A stretch of 6,399 bases of DNA, from NCBI GenBank assembly GCA_003540955.1, contig DPMX01000113.1, forward strand, positions 1 to 6,399, in the 5' to 3' direction. This document shows positions 1-6,399 of the stretch, in pieces. A program made the translations under genes and the position numbers. This DNA comes from Gammaproteobacteria bacterium. Lineage in GTDB: Bacteria > Pseudomonadota > Gammaproteobacteria > Ga0077536. Each line of letters starts with the position of its first letter. Within the stretch, counting starts at the first letter, position 1. The notes beneath the pieces are model-generated. The model saw only the letters and a program-made list of their open reading frames with translations. It ran no database searches and was not told the DNA's origin.

Positions 1-53
1 AAGAAATCTACGCTGAAATTGCCGCATCGCAGGCCCTCGGCGTGCCGCGATAA
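1..53 (+). CDS. C-terminal tail of an upstream gene, possibly an ABC exporter (5' end outside window)
   Basis: Reading from base 3, sixteen sense codons run to a TAA at 51-53 and give the peptide EIYAEIAASQALGVPR. It is alanine-rich and protein-like. The pattern Y-x-E-I-x-x-S-Q resembles the extreme C-terminus of fused permease-ATPase ABC exporters, which often end in something like 'YREIxxSQLG' after the nucleotide-binding domain. That resemblance is from memory and rests on very few residues. The stop lies 26 bases before the mfd start on the same strand, so co-transcription with mfd is possible. A competing reading exists on the opposite strand: an ATG at 27-25 with a GAGGG six bases upstream opens to the window edge. 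Which of the two is real cannot be settled from so little sequence. Confidence 0.35.
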   Translation, partial: EIYAEIAASQALGVPR

Positions 54-79
54 GCCCGTCAAACTGGTCATAGTGATCC

Positions 80-3000
80 ATGGCTGTCGATCTTGCCGCT
101 AGCACATATTCCCCCTTAGAACCGCCCTTGCCTAAGTGTGGGGAGGAGATAGGATGGACGCATCTTTTTGGGGCTGGTAAGTCACTCGCGATTGCTGAAG
201 CCGTTAAGCGACATGAGGGATTAGTCGTGGTCGTGGTTGGCGACACGAATACGGCCTTGAAATTCACAGACGAAATTCTATTCTTTGACGTCGGTATTCA
301 GCAATACAGAATGCCCGACTGGGAAGTATTGCCGTACGATCAGTTTAGCCCGTACCAGGACATTATCTCAGATCGTATTTCTACACTGTCTAAGTTACCT
401 AGCCTGACTAAAGGGTTAGTAGTGGTCTCGATCGCTACGTTGATGCATCGCGTCGTTCCACGTACGTGGCTGTCTGGAGAGATATTTTGCTTGAAGCGCG
501 GCGACTCGCTTGTTTGCTCAAAATTACAAACGAGATTGATTCATGCCGGTTATCGCAATGTCTCACAGGTACTAGATCATGGAGATTTTGCCATCCGCGG
601 CTCCATCGTGGATGTCTTTCCAATGGGGGCGCTTAACCCGTTTCGTATAGACTTGTTTGACGAAGAAATTGAGACATTGCGGGTGTTCGATGCTGAAAGT
701 CAGCGCTCGATAGAGGAGGTAGAATCACTCACGCTGATGCCAGCGCGGGAAACTCCCTTAAATGACGCGGCAATTGCGCGTTTCAAGCGTAATTGGCGTT
801 TGTCCTTTGCCGGTTTGCCGACCAAAAGTCCAATATACAACGATATTTCAGGTGGTCTTGCCCCGGCTGGAATCGAATACTATTTGCCGTTGTTTTTTGA
901 TCATCTAGATACGTTGTTTGACTATATCCCTAGTGACTCACTGATCTTCGTTGATGAGGAGTTGGAAGCCGGCGCAACAAGGTTTCGGGAGGCCGTTAAT
1001 GATCGCTATGAGCAGCTACGTTACGACATGGAGCGCCCGATATTGCCGCCCGATAGGATGTTTTTGAACTTAGAAGACGTACTCGAGTCCTTGAAAATGT
1101 ACCCTCGGACGCATCTGTCAAGTTTGGACTTAGGCGAGAACGAGAAAAACTTCCGATTTAATACGCGAGCTGGGGCTAAGCTCACGATAGACGGTCATGC
1201 GGCATCACCGTTACGCCTAGTCCTCTCATTTTTGAAAAATTACGATGGACGTGTCTTGTTTCTGGCAGATTCAAATGGCCGCCGCGAAACAATGCTCGAA
1301 TTGTTCAATAGCAACAACATACGGCCTAAATTCTTTGGTAGCTGGGAAGACTTTCTCAATGGAACCGATACTGTGGGCCTGGCGGTCGCATCGTTGTCGG
1401 AGGGTGTTGAATTGGTCAATCCTGCGATTTGCCTTGTCACAGAATTTCAGTTATTTGGCGAGCGTGCTTTGCAGCGTCGCCGTCGTCGGACTAGGCTAGA
1501 CAAAGATTCCATAATAAAGAGCTTAGCAGAGTTGCAGCTTGGATCGCCCGTGGTTCACGAAGATCACGGCATTGGGCGATACCGTGGACTTGAAGTGCTC
1601 ACGATCGGTAGTACGGAAAACGAGTTCATCAAACTCGAATACGCTGACGGAGATAAATTGTATGTTCCGGTCGCGAGTCTAAATTTAATCAATCGGTACT
1701 CTGGGGTCGATCCTGCGCATGCACCGATACATAAGCTTGGAAGTGGGCAATGGGAGCGTGCGAAGAAGCGTGCAACTAAATGTATCTACGACGTCGCAGC
1801 TGAGCTACTGGAGGTTCATGCTCGGCGGGAGGCGCGTGCTGGGTACCGATTCACGCTAGACCGAGATGCGTACACTGCCTTTTGCCAAGATTTTCCATTC
1901 GAAGAAACCCCTGATCAGCAGGATGCAATAGAGGCAGTTTTAGTCGACATGGAAAATATACGACCGATGGATCGTCTTGTATGTGGGGACGTAGGCTTTG
2001 GTAAAACGGAAGTTGCTATGCGCGCCGCCTTCGTTGCTGCAAATGAAGGTCGTCAGGTCGCTGTTCTGGTACCTACGACGTTACTTGCACAGCAACATTA
2101 TCAAACTTTTCTCGATCGTTTCGCCGATTGGCCGATTAGGGTTAAACCGCTGTCGCGGTTTCGTGCTGCTAACGAAACGAGGACCGTACTAGCGGGCCTA
2201 CGGGCTGGTACTGTCGATATTGTAATTGGCACTCACAAACTTCTCGGCGCTGATGTCGTGTTCAAAGACCTGGGTTTACTCATTATCGACGAGGAGCACC
2301 GATTTGGAGTGCGGCAAAAGGAAAAAATAAAGGCTATTCGAAGCGATGTCGATATTTTAACGTTGACTGCCACGCCAATCCCGAGATCTCTAAATCTTGC
2401 ATTGTCGGGGACCCGAGAACTTTCAATAATTTCTACTGCTCCGTCGAAACGTTTAGCAATAAAAACATTTCTACGAGAATGGTCAGATGGTCTGGTACAA
2501 GAGGCGCTATTACGAGAAATTAGTCGAGGTGGCCAAGTTTACTTCGTTCACAACGAGGTTGAATCGATTGAAAAAATAGCAAAAGATATTGCCAGATTAG
2601 CACCAGCGGCGCGGGTAAGCTTTGCTCACGGTCAAATGCGCGAAAAGGAGCTCGAACGCGTTATGCTTGATTTCTATCATCGTCGCTGCAATATCTTGGT
2701 ATGCACTACAATTATTGAATCTGGGATCGACGTTCCTAATGCCAACACGATCATTATTAATCGCGCGGATAAATTCGGATTAGCACAACTTTACCAACTT
2801 CGTGGTCGGATCGGCCGATCACATCATCGTGCGTACGCCTATTTGATTGTTCCTCATCGTAAGTCAATGACTGCGGACGCGATAAAACGGCTAGAAGCAA
2901 TAGAATCATTAGAAGATTTAGGGGTCGGATTCACCCTCGCGACACATGATATGGAAATCCGTGGGGCGGGAGAGATTCTGGGTGAAGAGCAGAGTGGTCA

Positions 3001-3547
3001 AATGCAAGAGATAGGGTTCGGCTTGTATTCCGATCTGCTCAATCGAGCGGTTGCGGCGCTTAAATCCGGAGAGAGGATGGCTTTCGATCCTTCGGCGGAT
3101 CGTCCGATCGAGATTGTGCTCCACGTGCCAACTTTGTTCCCAGAGGATTATTTACCGGACGTCCACACTAGATTGGTGCTTTATAAACGAATTGCAAACG
3201 CAATAAGTGAAGATGAATTGAACCTTTTGAAAGAGGAAATTGTCGACCGCTTTGGGCTTTATTCGACACCGGTAGTAAATCTTTTTCGGGTGACATCTGC
3301 GAAACTTCGTGCCCAGGAGCTCGGAATCAAACGAATTGAGCTAGGTAGTACAGGTGGGCGGATCGATTTCGTATCCCGCCCGAACATCGATTCTAGGGCG
3401 ATAATAGATCTAATAAAAAACGATCGAAATTATCGATTAGATAGTGAAAGTCGTTTGCGTGTTAAAAAAACATTGTCGGACGCCGATTCGCGGTTCTCTG
3501 AGCTGGACGAGTTATTGAAGGTGCTTTCAATATCCAATGCAGCCTAG
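80..3547 (+). CDS. mfd: Transcription-repair coupling factor Mfd
   Basis: Mfd is a cytoplasmic DNA translocase that removes RNA polymerase stalled at lesions and recruits UvrA to the transcribed strand. At 1155 residues it is full length (the E. coli protein is about 1150). In order, the sequence shows: a UvrB-like N-terminal module (about 15-340, with PDWEVLPYDQFSP at 79-91); an arginine-rich stretch before the RNA polymerase-interacting domain (466-470); that domain, starting at VHEDHGIGRYRGL (492-504); a RecG-like superfamily 2 motor; and the C-terminal domain (about 1000-1155). The motor has Walker A GDVGFGKTE (636-644), DEEH (737-740), TATPIPRS (763-770), TTIIESGIDVP (876-886) and QLRGRIGRS (906-914). 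All key motor residues are present. The ATG at 80 is the only sensible start, because an in-frame TGA lies at 74-76 and the conserved PPLP segment comes 15 residues in. No convincing Shine-Dalgarno precedes it, which suggests modest or coupled initiation. The 3' end overlaps csiV. Confidence 0.98.
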   Translation: MAVDLAASTYSPLEPPLPKCGEEIGWTHLFGAGKSLAIAEAVKRHEGLVVVVVGDTNTALKFTDEILFFDVGIQQYRMPDWEVLPYDQFSPYQDIISDRISTLSKLPSLTKGLVVVSIATLMHRVVPRTWLSGEIFCLKRGDSLVCSKLQTRLIHAGYRNVSQVLDHGDFAIRGSIVDVFPMGALNPFRIDLFDEEIETLRVFDAESQRSIEEVESLTLMPARETPLNDAAIARFKRNWRLSFAGLPTKSPIYNDISGGLAPAGIEYYLPLFFDHLDTLFDYIPSDSLIFVDEELEAGATRFREAVNDRYEQLRYDMERPILPPDRMFLNLEDVLESLKMYPRTHLSSLDLGENEKNFRFNTRAGAKLTIDGHAASPLRLVLSFLKNYDGRVLFLADSNGRRETMLELFNSNNIRPKFFGSWEDFLNGTDTVGLAVASLSEGVELVNPAICLVTEFQLFGERALQRRRRRTRLDKDSIIKSLAELQLGSPVVHEDHGIGRYRGLEVLTIGSTENEFIKLEYADGDKLYVPVASLNLINRYSGVDPAHAPIHKLGSGQWERAKKRATKCIYDVAAELLEVHARREARAGYRFTLDRDAYTAFCQDFPFEETPDQQDAIEAVLVDMENIRPMDRLVCGDVGFGKTEVAMRAAFVAANEGRQVAVLVPTTLLAQQHYQTFLDRFADWPIRVKPLSRFRAANETRTVLAGLRAGTVDIVIGTHKLLGADVVFKDLGLLIIDEEHRFGVRQKEKIKAIRSDVDILTLTATPIPRSLNLALSGTRELSIISTAPSKRLAIKTFLREWSDGLVQEALLREISRGGQVYFVHNEVESIEKIAKDIARLAPAARVSFAHGQMREKELERVMLDFYHRRCNILVCTTIIESGIDVPNANTIIINRADKFGLAQLYQLRGRIGRSHHRAYAYLIVPHRKSMTADAIKRLEAIESLEDLGVGFTLATHDMEIRGAGEILGEEQSGQMQEIGFGLYSDLLNRAVAALKSGERMAFDPSADRPIEIVLHVPTLFPEDYLPDVHTRLVLYKRIANAISEDELNLLKEEIVDRFGLYSTPVVNLFRVTSAKLRAQELGIKRIELGSTGGRIDFVSRPNIDSRAIIDLIKNDRNYRLDSESRLRVKKTLSDADSRFSELDELLKVLSISNAA
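3517..3523 (+). promoter_or_regulatory. Probable ribosome binding site for csiV inside mfd
   Basis: GAAGGTG lies within the last codons of mfd, 13 bases before the csiV ATG at 3537. The spacing is longer than the usual 5-9 bases, so ribosomes finishing mfd at 3545-3547 may supply much of the initiation by moving back a few bases. This is inference from spacing. Confidence 0.4.
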
Positions 3548-4373
3548 AGTCTTTTTGAGATCATCTTTGCTTGCTTGGCTAGTAGGCTCAATAGTTCTGA
3601 GTACCTCGGTAACGGCGAATACCCGCTGGTACCAGGTTGAGGTGATCGTTTTTCTTAACAATAATGAGGAAGGGATGGCTACAGAACAGTGGTCTGATCT
3701 CGAAACGCGACCGGATTTTCGAGGCGCTAAGCGGTTGTTCATCGCTCAACCGGAGAACTCTCCCTATTTGAGCAAAAAGCCTCTCAATGAACTGATGACA
3801 TACGAGCCGTTGGCGTTTCAAGCGCTGCCGCCACAAGACCTCGAGACGTTGGAGATATACCGGCTTTTGGTCGATTTGAGTGCTTACAGTCCAGTCATCC
3901 ATACAGGTTGGCGACAACCTGCTTTAGATGGGGATCTCGCGCGCAAGGTATATGTTTCCGACAAGCCACGGAGCGCGTTCAACTTCACCTCAGCGAGCAT
4001 TGAGGCAGTGGGTCGCCCCACCGTAGAGAGGGGATCTGAACCATCGAGTCTCAACAGTGACTTCGAGCCCGACTATTACCTCTCGGACGAGTTAATCACC
4101 TCGTACGACGGAAACTCCCCGAGACTGGATCTAATACCTAGTCCAATGATCGAGGGCGAGATTCAAATCCGTATTGGTCGAGTGTTATATATCTCCACCG
4201 ATTTTGTGAAGTACAGTGACGGGTCACCTGTTAGAATTCAAGAGCAACGTCAGGTGAAACTGCGAGAGATACATTATTTTGACCATCCCTTATTCGGTGT
4301 GCTTGTACAAGTAACTCCTTATCTCATTGCGGAGCCCCAGGAGTCGCCTGACGAAAAATTGACCGTGGAGTAG
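3537..4373 (+). CDS. csiV: CsiV-family exported peptidoglycan-binding protein
   Basis: This is a 278-residue protein of the CsiV family. In Vibrio cholerae, CsiV binds peptidoglycan and is needed for PBP1A/LpoA-dependent wall synthesis and cell shape under D-amino acid stress. The N-terminus is a classic signal peptide: basic start MQPRVFLR, hydrophobic core about 9-21, and a likely signal peptidase I site after VTA at residue 27. The mature protein would therefore be periplasmic or envelope-associated. No lipobox cysteine is seen. Two family signatures are clear: WYQVEVIVF at 31-39, directly after the signal peptide, and HYFDHPLFGVLVQVTPY at 246-262, near the C-terminus. The middle (about 140-200) is acidic and poorly conserved, as expected for the family. 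The ATG lies inside the end of mfd in a different frame, with an 11-base overlap, implying translational coupling. Family assignment is firm; function in this organism is inferred from the Vibrio work. Confidence 0.9.
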   Translation: MQPRVFLRSSLLAWLVGSIVLSTSVTANTRWYQVEVIVFLNNNEEGMATEQWSDLETRPDFRGAKRLFIAQPENSPYLSKKPLNELMTYEPLAFQALPPQDLETLEIYRLLVDLSAYSPVIHTGWRQPALDGDLARKVYVSDKPRSAFNFTSASIEAVGRPTVERGSEPSSLNSDFEPDYYLSDELITSYDGNSPRLDLIPSPMIEGEIQIRIGRVLYISTDFVKYSDGSPVRIQEQRQVKLREIHYFDHPLFGVLVQVTPYLIAEPQESPDEKLTVE

Positions 4374-4391
4374 AAGACTTGCTTCACTTAG
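4374..4391. other. Convergent junction csiV / MTIP without clear terminator
   Basis: Only 18 bases separate the csiV stop (TAG, 4371-4373) from the stop of the oppositely oriented MTIP gene (TAA on the minus strand, 4394-4392). The sole inverted repeat is a 4-base GAAG/CTTC stem (4373-4376 with 4382-4385) around a 5-base loop, with no adjoining T-run on either strand. That is too weak to call a Rho-independent terminator. Transcription from each side probably runs into the opposing gene or ends by another mechanism. Confidence 0.6.
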
Positions 4392-5132
4392 TTAACGTTG
4401 TTCGACCCAATTTAGAATGAGAGCAAGTACTTTCTCCATGCCCGTTTTCAGATTCTGCTCCAATTTGTCCAGATCGATTGTTCCATTTGTGATTCCTGCA
4501 GCCCAATTTACAACTATTGAGCAGTTGGCATAGTTGAGCTGTACCTCACGTGCAAGTGCTGCCTCGGGCATTCCTGTCATTCCAACCACGGTGCAACCAT
4601 CTCGCGCCATTCGCTTTATCTCGGCCGCAGTTTCAAGACGCGGTCCCTGTGTGACTCCATAAGTTCCAGAGGTCTCTGCTGAAACCCCAACTTTTTGTGC
4701 CGCGCATATAAGCTGTTGACGAAGGCGTTCGCAGTACGGATAGGAAAAGTCTATGTGCTTGACGGTATTATCTAGGCCATCACTGAATGTGTGCTCTCGA
4801 TCATAGGTGTAGTCAATAATCTGATCGGGGATGACAATTTGCCTTGGGGGAGTTGTGGGTGCAATTCCGCCAACTGCCGTGATAGCGACCACATCTTCGA
4901 CCTGCAGGTGTTTCAGCGCTGCGATATTAGCTCGATAGTTAATGCAGTGCGGCGGGATAGCGTGATTGGTCCCGTGTCGTGGAAGAAAACACAACGATTG
5001 TTTACCAACCCGACCTTCGATTACCGGCGCGGACGGTTTACCGTATGGCGTGACGGGTTGGTGGCTGCGGATAGGTGAGAGCGCAGAGAAAACGTCAAGC
5101 CCACTACCGCCAATAATTGCAATTTTCGACAT
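4392..5132 (-). CDS. S-methyl-5'-thioinosine phosphorylase (MTIP; PNP/MTAP family)
   Basis: This cytoplasmic enzyme phosphorolyses 5'-methylthioinosine to hypoxanthine and 5-methylthioribose-1-phosphate. The start chosen gives 246 residues beginning MSKIAIIGGSGLDVF, a typical PNP/MTAP opening with the phosphate loop at 8-11. An upstream in-frame ATG at 5171 would add 13 unconserved residues buried in hpt, so it is rejected. Family motifs are PRHG (51-54), HCINYRAN (62-69), TQGPRLETAAEI (161-172) and MTGMPEAALARE (185-196). The base-specificity segment reads VNWAAG (208-213). Adenosine-type MTA phosphorylases carry aspartates in this segment, whereas 6-oxopurine enzymes have Asn, so the sequence supports methylthioinosine over methylthioadenosine. 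This matches the Pseudomonas aeruginosa MTIP (PA3004), also beside csiV and mfd. Its start shares one base with the hpt stop. It could be annotated as mtnP, but the adenine-specific function is less likely. Confidence 0.88.
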   Translation of the reverse strand: MSKIAIIGGSGLDVFSALSPIRSHQPVTPYGKPSAPVIEGRVGKQSLCFLPRHGTNHAIPPHCINYRANIAALKHLQVEDVVAITAVGGIAPTTPPRQIVIPDQIIDYTYDREHTFSDGLDNTVKHIDFSYPYCERLRQQLICAAQKVGVSAETSGTYGVTQGPRLETAAEIKRMARDGCTVVGMTGMPEAALAREVQLNYANCSIVVNWAAGITNGTIDLDKLEQNLKTGMEKVLALILNWVEQR

Positions 5133-5142
5133 CAATCTCGTA
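5130..5142 (-). promoter_or_regulatory. TGATG stop-start junction with weak ribosome binding site for MTIP
   Basis: On the minus strand the sequence reads TACGAGATTGATG. The hpt stop TGA (5134-5132) and the MTIP start ATG (5132-5130) share the A at 5132. A minimal GAG lies only four bases ahead of the ATG, a weak and close Shine-Dalgarno. This pattern is typical of termination-reinitiation, so MTIP translation probably depends on ribosomes finishing hpt. It also decides the MTIP start over the ATG at 5171. Confidence 0.7.
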
Positions 5143-5677
5143 CTGCGAATATTCCAGTTCCGTTGCGCCAATATGTTTTGTAATCCATCCCAGAGCCGAA
5201 AATATAACGGTCGGGAGTTGATATTCCGAAGAAGTCGGTTTCGGTTAAACCAGCGCGCTGTGGAATCAATTTTACAAGTAATACCGCCGTCAGGACTTCG
5301 CTTGCACCGATATCTTGGCAGCTATTGACTACTGATTGGAGGGTTATGCCTTGATCTAGTATGTCATCGATCAGCAATACGGTACGGCCCTTTACTGTGG
5401 CCGGGGGTTGCCGGATCCATTCTAGTGCTTTACCAGAAGTCTCGTTCCCATATCTAGTCGGATGGACATAGTCTACTTGGAGTGGAAAATCAAGCCGGCT
5501 AAGGAGCCTAGACGTAATCACCATGCCACCATTCATCACTGTCAATAATAAAGGATTTCGACCTTCTAATCGGGCGGTGATTTGCGTTGCCATGTTATCT
5601 ATGGATTGTTCTACATCTGCCTCGGTAAATAGCTGATCGGCGTTCTGTCGGGTTGAAATTATCTCTTTGTCTAGCAT
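5132..5677 (-). CDS. hpt: Hypoxanthine-guanine phosphoribosyltransferase
   Basis: This 181-residue type I phosphoribosyltransferase transfers phosphoribose from PRPP to hypoxanthine or guanine, giving IMP or GMP. The PRPP-binding motif is VLLIDDILDQGITL (100-113). The pyrophosphate-site loop is VMNGG (47-51). The flexible loop region is VHPTRYGNET (71-80). The purine-binding half shows VLLVK (132-136), whose lysine would contact the 6-oxo group, and FGSGMDYKTYWRN (160-172) with the aspartate and aromatic residues expected around the base. The full length and the ending GIFAV match the short proteobacterial Hpt subfamily. Small departures from the subfamily pattern as I recall it are Gln109 where Glu is common and Ser162 where Tyr is common; neither should abolish activity. 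It lies 27 bases downstream of the DUF815 gene and is coupled to MTIP by TGATG. MTIP makes hypoxanthine, so the two enzymes act in sequence. Confidence 0.92.
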   Translation of the reverse strand: MLDKEIISTRQNADQLFTEADVEQSIDNMATQITARLEGRNPLLLTVMNGGMVITSRLLSRLDFPLQVDYVHPTRYGNETSGKALEWIRQPPATVKGRTVLLIDDILDQGITLQSVVNSCQDIGASEVLTAVLLVKLIPQRAGLTETDFFGISTPDRYIFGSGMDYKTYWRNGTGIFAVRD

Positions 5678-5689
5678 TAAATTGAACCG

Positions 5690-5696
5690 CTTCCTC
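5690..5696 (-). promoter_or_regulatory. Probable ribosome binding site for hpt
   Basis: The minus strand reads GAGGAAG in the 27-base gap between the DUF815 stop and the hpt ATG (5677-5675). Twelve bases separate it from the ATG, slightly longer than optimal. No promoter or terminator fits in this gap, which supports hpt being read from the same transcript as the upstream ATPase gene. Confidence 0.5.
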
Positions 5697-5704
5697 GTAC
5701 GCTA

Positions 5705-6399
5705 TTATTCGCTTTCGAGACCTGTCCGTCCGGCCCAGTCTTTAGCGAACTGATATGCGGAACGGCCGCTACGTGAACCGTGCAACATTGCCCATTGCAA
5801 AGCTGCTCTACGTACATCTTCTTCGTCCGCGCCTGCGACGTCAAAATCAGTTAACCAGTACTTCACTATGTTGAGATAGTTCTCCTGATTAAATGGTTGA
5901 AAAGATAACCAAAGGCCGAATCGCTCCGAAAGCGAAATTTTTTCTTCTACGGCTTCGCTCTGGTGGATCTCTCCATCACTATGGTATGCATCCAGATTAT
6001 CCGAAGAGTATTCGGGCATTAGATGACGACGATTGGATGTCGCGTAAATGATAACGTTGTCCGGTGTGCTCAGAAGAGACCCATCAAGAATCACCTTTAG
6101 CGCACGATAGGTTCCGTCTTGCCCGTCAAAGGATAGGTCATCACAAAATACAACAAATTTTCCGTCGTTGCCGTCGAGTTTTTCGACGATATCTGGGAGA
6201 TCGATAAGATCTTGGCGCTCGACCTCTATCATTTTTAGACCGTCCTTCATGTGGGCATTGAGCAGCGCTTTAACTAGGGACGACTTTCCGGTACCGCGAG
6301 GGCCCCAAAGGAGAGCGTTGTTAGCTGGCAGGCCGTGCAAAAACTGATGGGTATTTCGTAGAAGCTCTTTTTTCTGATGGTCAATGTGATGCAGGTCAT
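5705..6399 (-). CDS. DUF815-family AAA+ ATPase, 5' end cut by the window edge
   Basis: The reading frame stays open to the right edge. The last complete codon is at 6397-6395, and the fragment begins DLHHIDHQKKELLRN, which looks like the conserved segment just before the ATPase core. The TTG at 6340 is therefore internal, not a start. About 230 C-terminal residues are present. In fragment numbering: Walker A GPRGTGKS (32-39), Walker B FVVFCDD (81-87), a sensor-1-like ATSN (119-122), an ERFG with a candidate arginine finger (158-161), and a sensor-2-like GSRSGRSAYQF (207-217). These are the expected AAA+ elements, and the segment GLPANNALLWG is typical of DUF815 (PF05673). No membrane segment is seen. 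The biological role of the family is not established. Position as first visible gene of the hpt-MTIP transcript hints at a shared promoter, not necessarily a shared pathway. Confidence 0.88.
   Translation of the reverse strand, partial: DLHHIDHQKKELLRNTHQFLHGLPANNALLWGPRGTGKSSLVKALLNAHMKDGLKMIEVERQDLIDLPDIVEKLDGNDGKFVVFCDDLSFDGQDGTYRALKVILDGSLLSTPDNVIIYATSNRRHLMPEYSSDNLDAYHSDGEIHQSEAVEEKISLSERFGLWLSFQPFNQENYLNIVKYWLTDFDVAGADEEDVRRAALQWAMLHGSRSGRSAYQFAKDWAGRTGLESE

Noticed and set aside
1245..1499. 84-codon plus-strand open frame within mfd
   Set aside because: It is out of frame inside the conserved Mfd coding sequence and shows no independent features.
3588..3917. 109-codon minus-strand open frame inside csiV
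   Set aside because: It is antisense to csiV, which has a signal peptide and family signatures. The translation looks random.
4373..4385. GAAG-CTTC hairpin as a bidirectional terminator
   Set aside because: The stem is only four base pairs and no T-run follows on either strand.
5133..5171. Longer MTIP start at the ATG at 5171
   Set aside because: It would add 13 residues with no family conservation and overlap hpt by 40 bases. The ATG at 5132 begins the conserved MSKIAIIGG and forms the TGATG coupling.
4966..5328. 120-codon plus-strand open frame across the hpt-MTIP junction
   Set aside because: It lies antisense to two well-supported enzymes. Its translation is rich in Cys, Arg and Ser with no family motif, and it has no credible ribosome binding site.
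6338..6340. TTG at 6340 as the start of the DUF815 gene
   Set aside because: The same frame remains open to the right edge with family-like sequence (DLHHIDHQKKELLRN), so the gene begins beyond the window.
6397..6399. Minus-strand ATG at the right edge as a gene start
   Set aside because: It is in a different frame from the DUF815 protein, and its translation (MTCITLTIRKKSF) shows no recognisable features.

Overview
This window looks like ordinary chromosome from a gammaproteobacterium with mid-range GC. The main evidence is an mfd gene followed by csiV, a family known from gammaproteobacteria, converging on an S-methyl-5'-thioinosine phosphorylase (MTIP) gene, an arrangement familiar from Pseudomonas and relatives. 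The genus cannot be fixed from the sequence. Coding density is very high. No tRNA, rRNA, insertion sequence, CRISPR array, phage gene or long repeat was seen, and no gap exceeds about 30 bases.

Left half, plus strand: a short open tail (to 53) of a gene that begins outside the window, possibly the end of an ABC exporter. It is followed by a complete mfd (80-3547), the transcription-repair coupling factor. csiV (3537-4373) overlaps the end of mfd by 11 bases and encodes an exported, peptidoglycan-associated envelope protein. DNA repair and cell-wall maintenance are thus encoded on what is probably one transcript.

Right half, minus strand, read from the right edge inward: a DUF815-type AAA+ ATPase cut by the window edge (5705-6399), then a hypoxanthine-guanine phosphoribosyltransferase (hpt, 5132-5677), then MTIP (4392-5132). 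The hpt stop and the MTIP start share one base (TGATG). The two enzymes are consecutive: MTIP releases hypoxanthine from methylthioinosine, and Hpt converts hypoxanthine to IMP. Together they form a compact purine salvage module that recycles the methylthioadenosine left over from polyamine and acyl-homoserine-lactone synthesis. The role of the DUF815 ATPase is unknown.

The two blocks converge with 18 bases between their stops and no clear terminator. I did not find a clearly undescribed system. The points most worth a second look are the hpt-MTIP coupling, the DUF815 neighbour, a near-Walker-A sequence at the Mfd N-terminus, and a strong internal Shine-Dalgarno with an 8-codon ORF near the mfd start.
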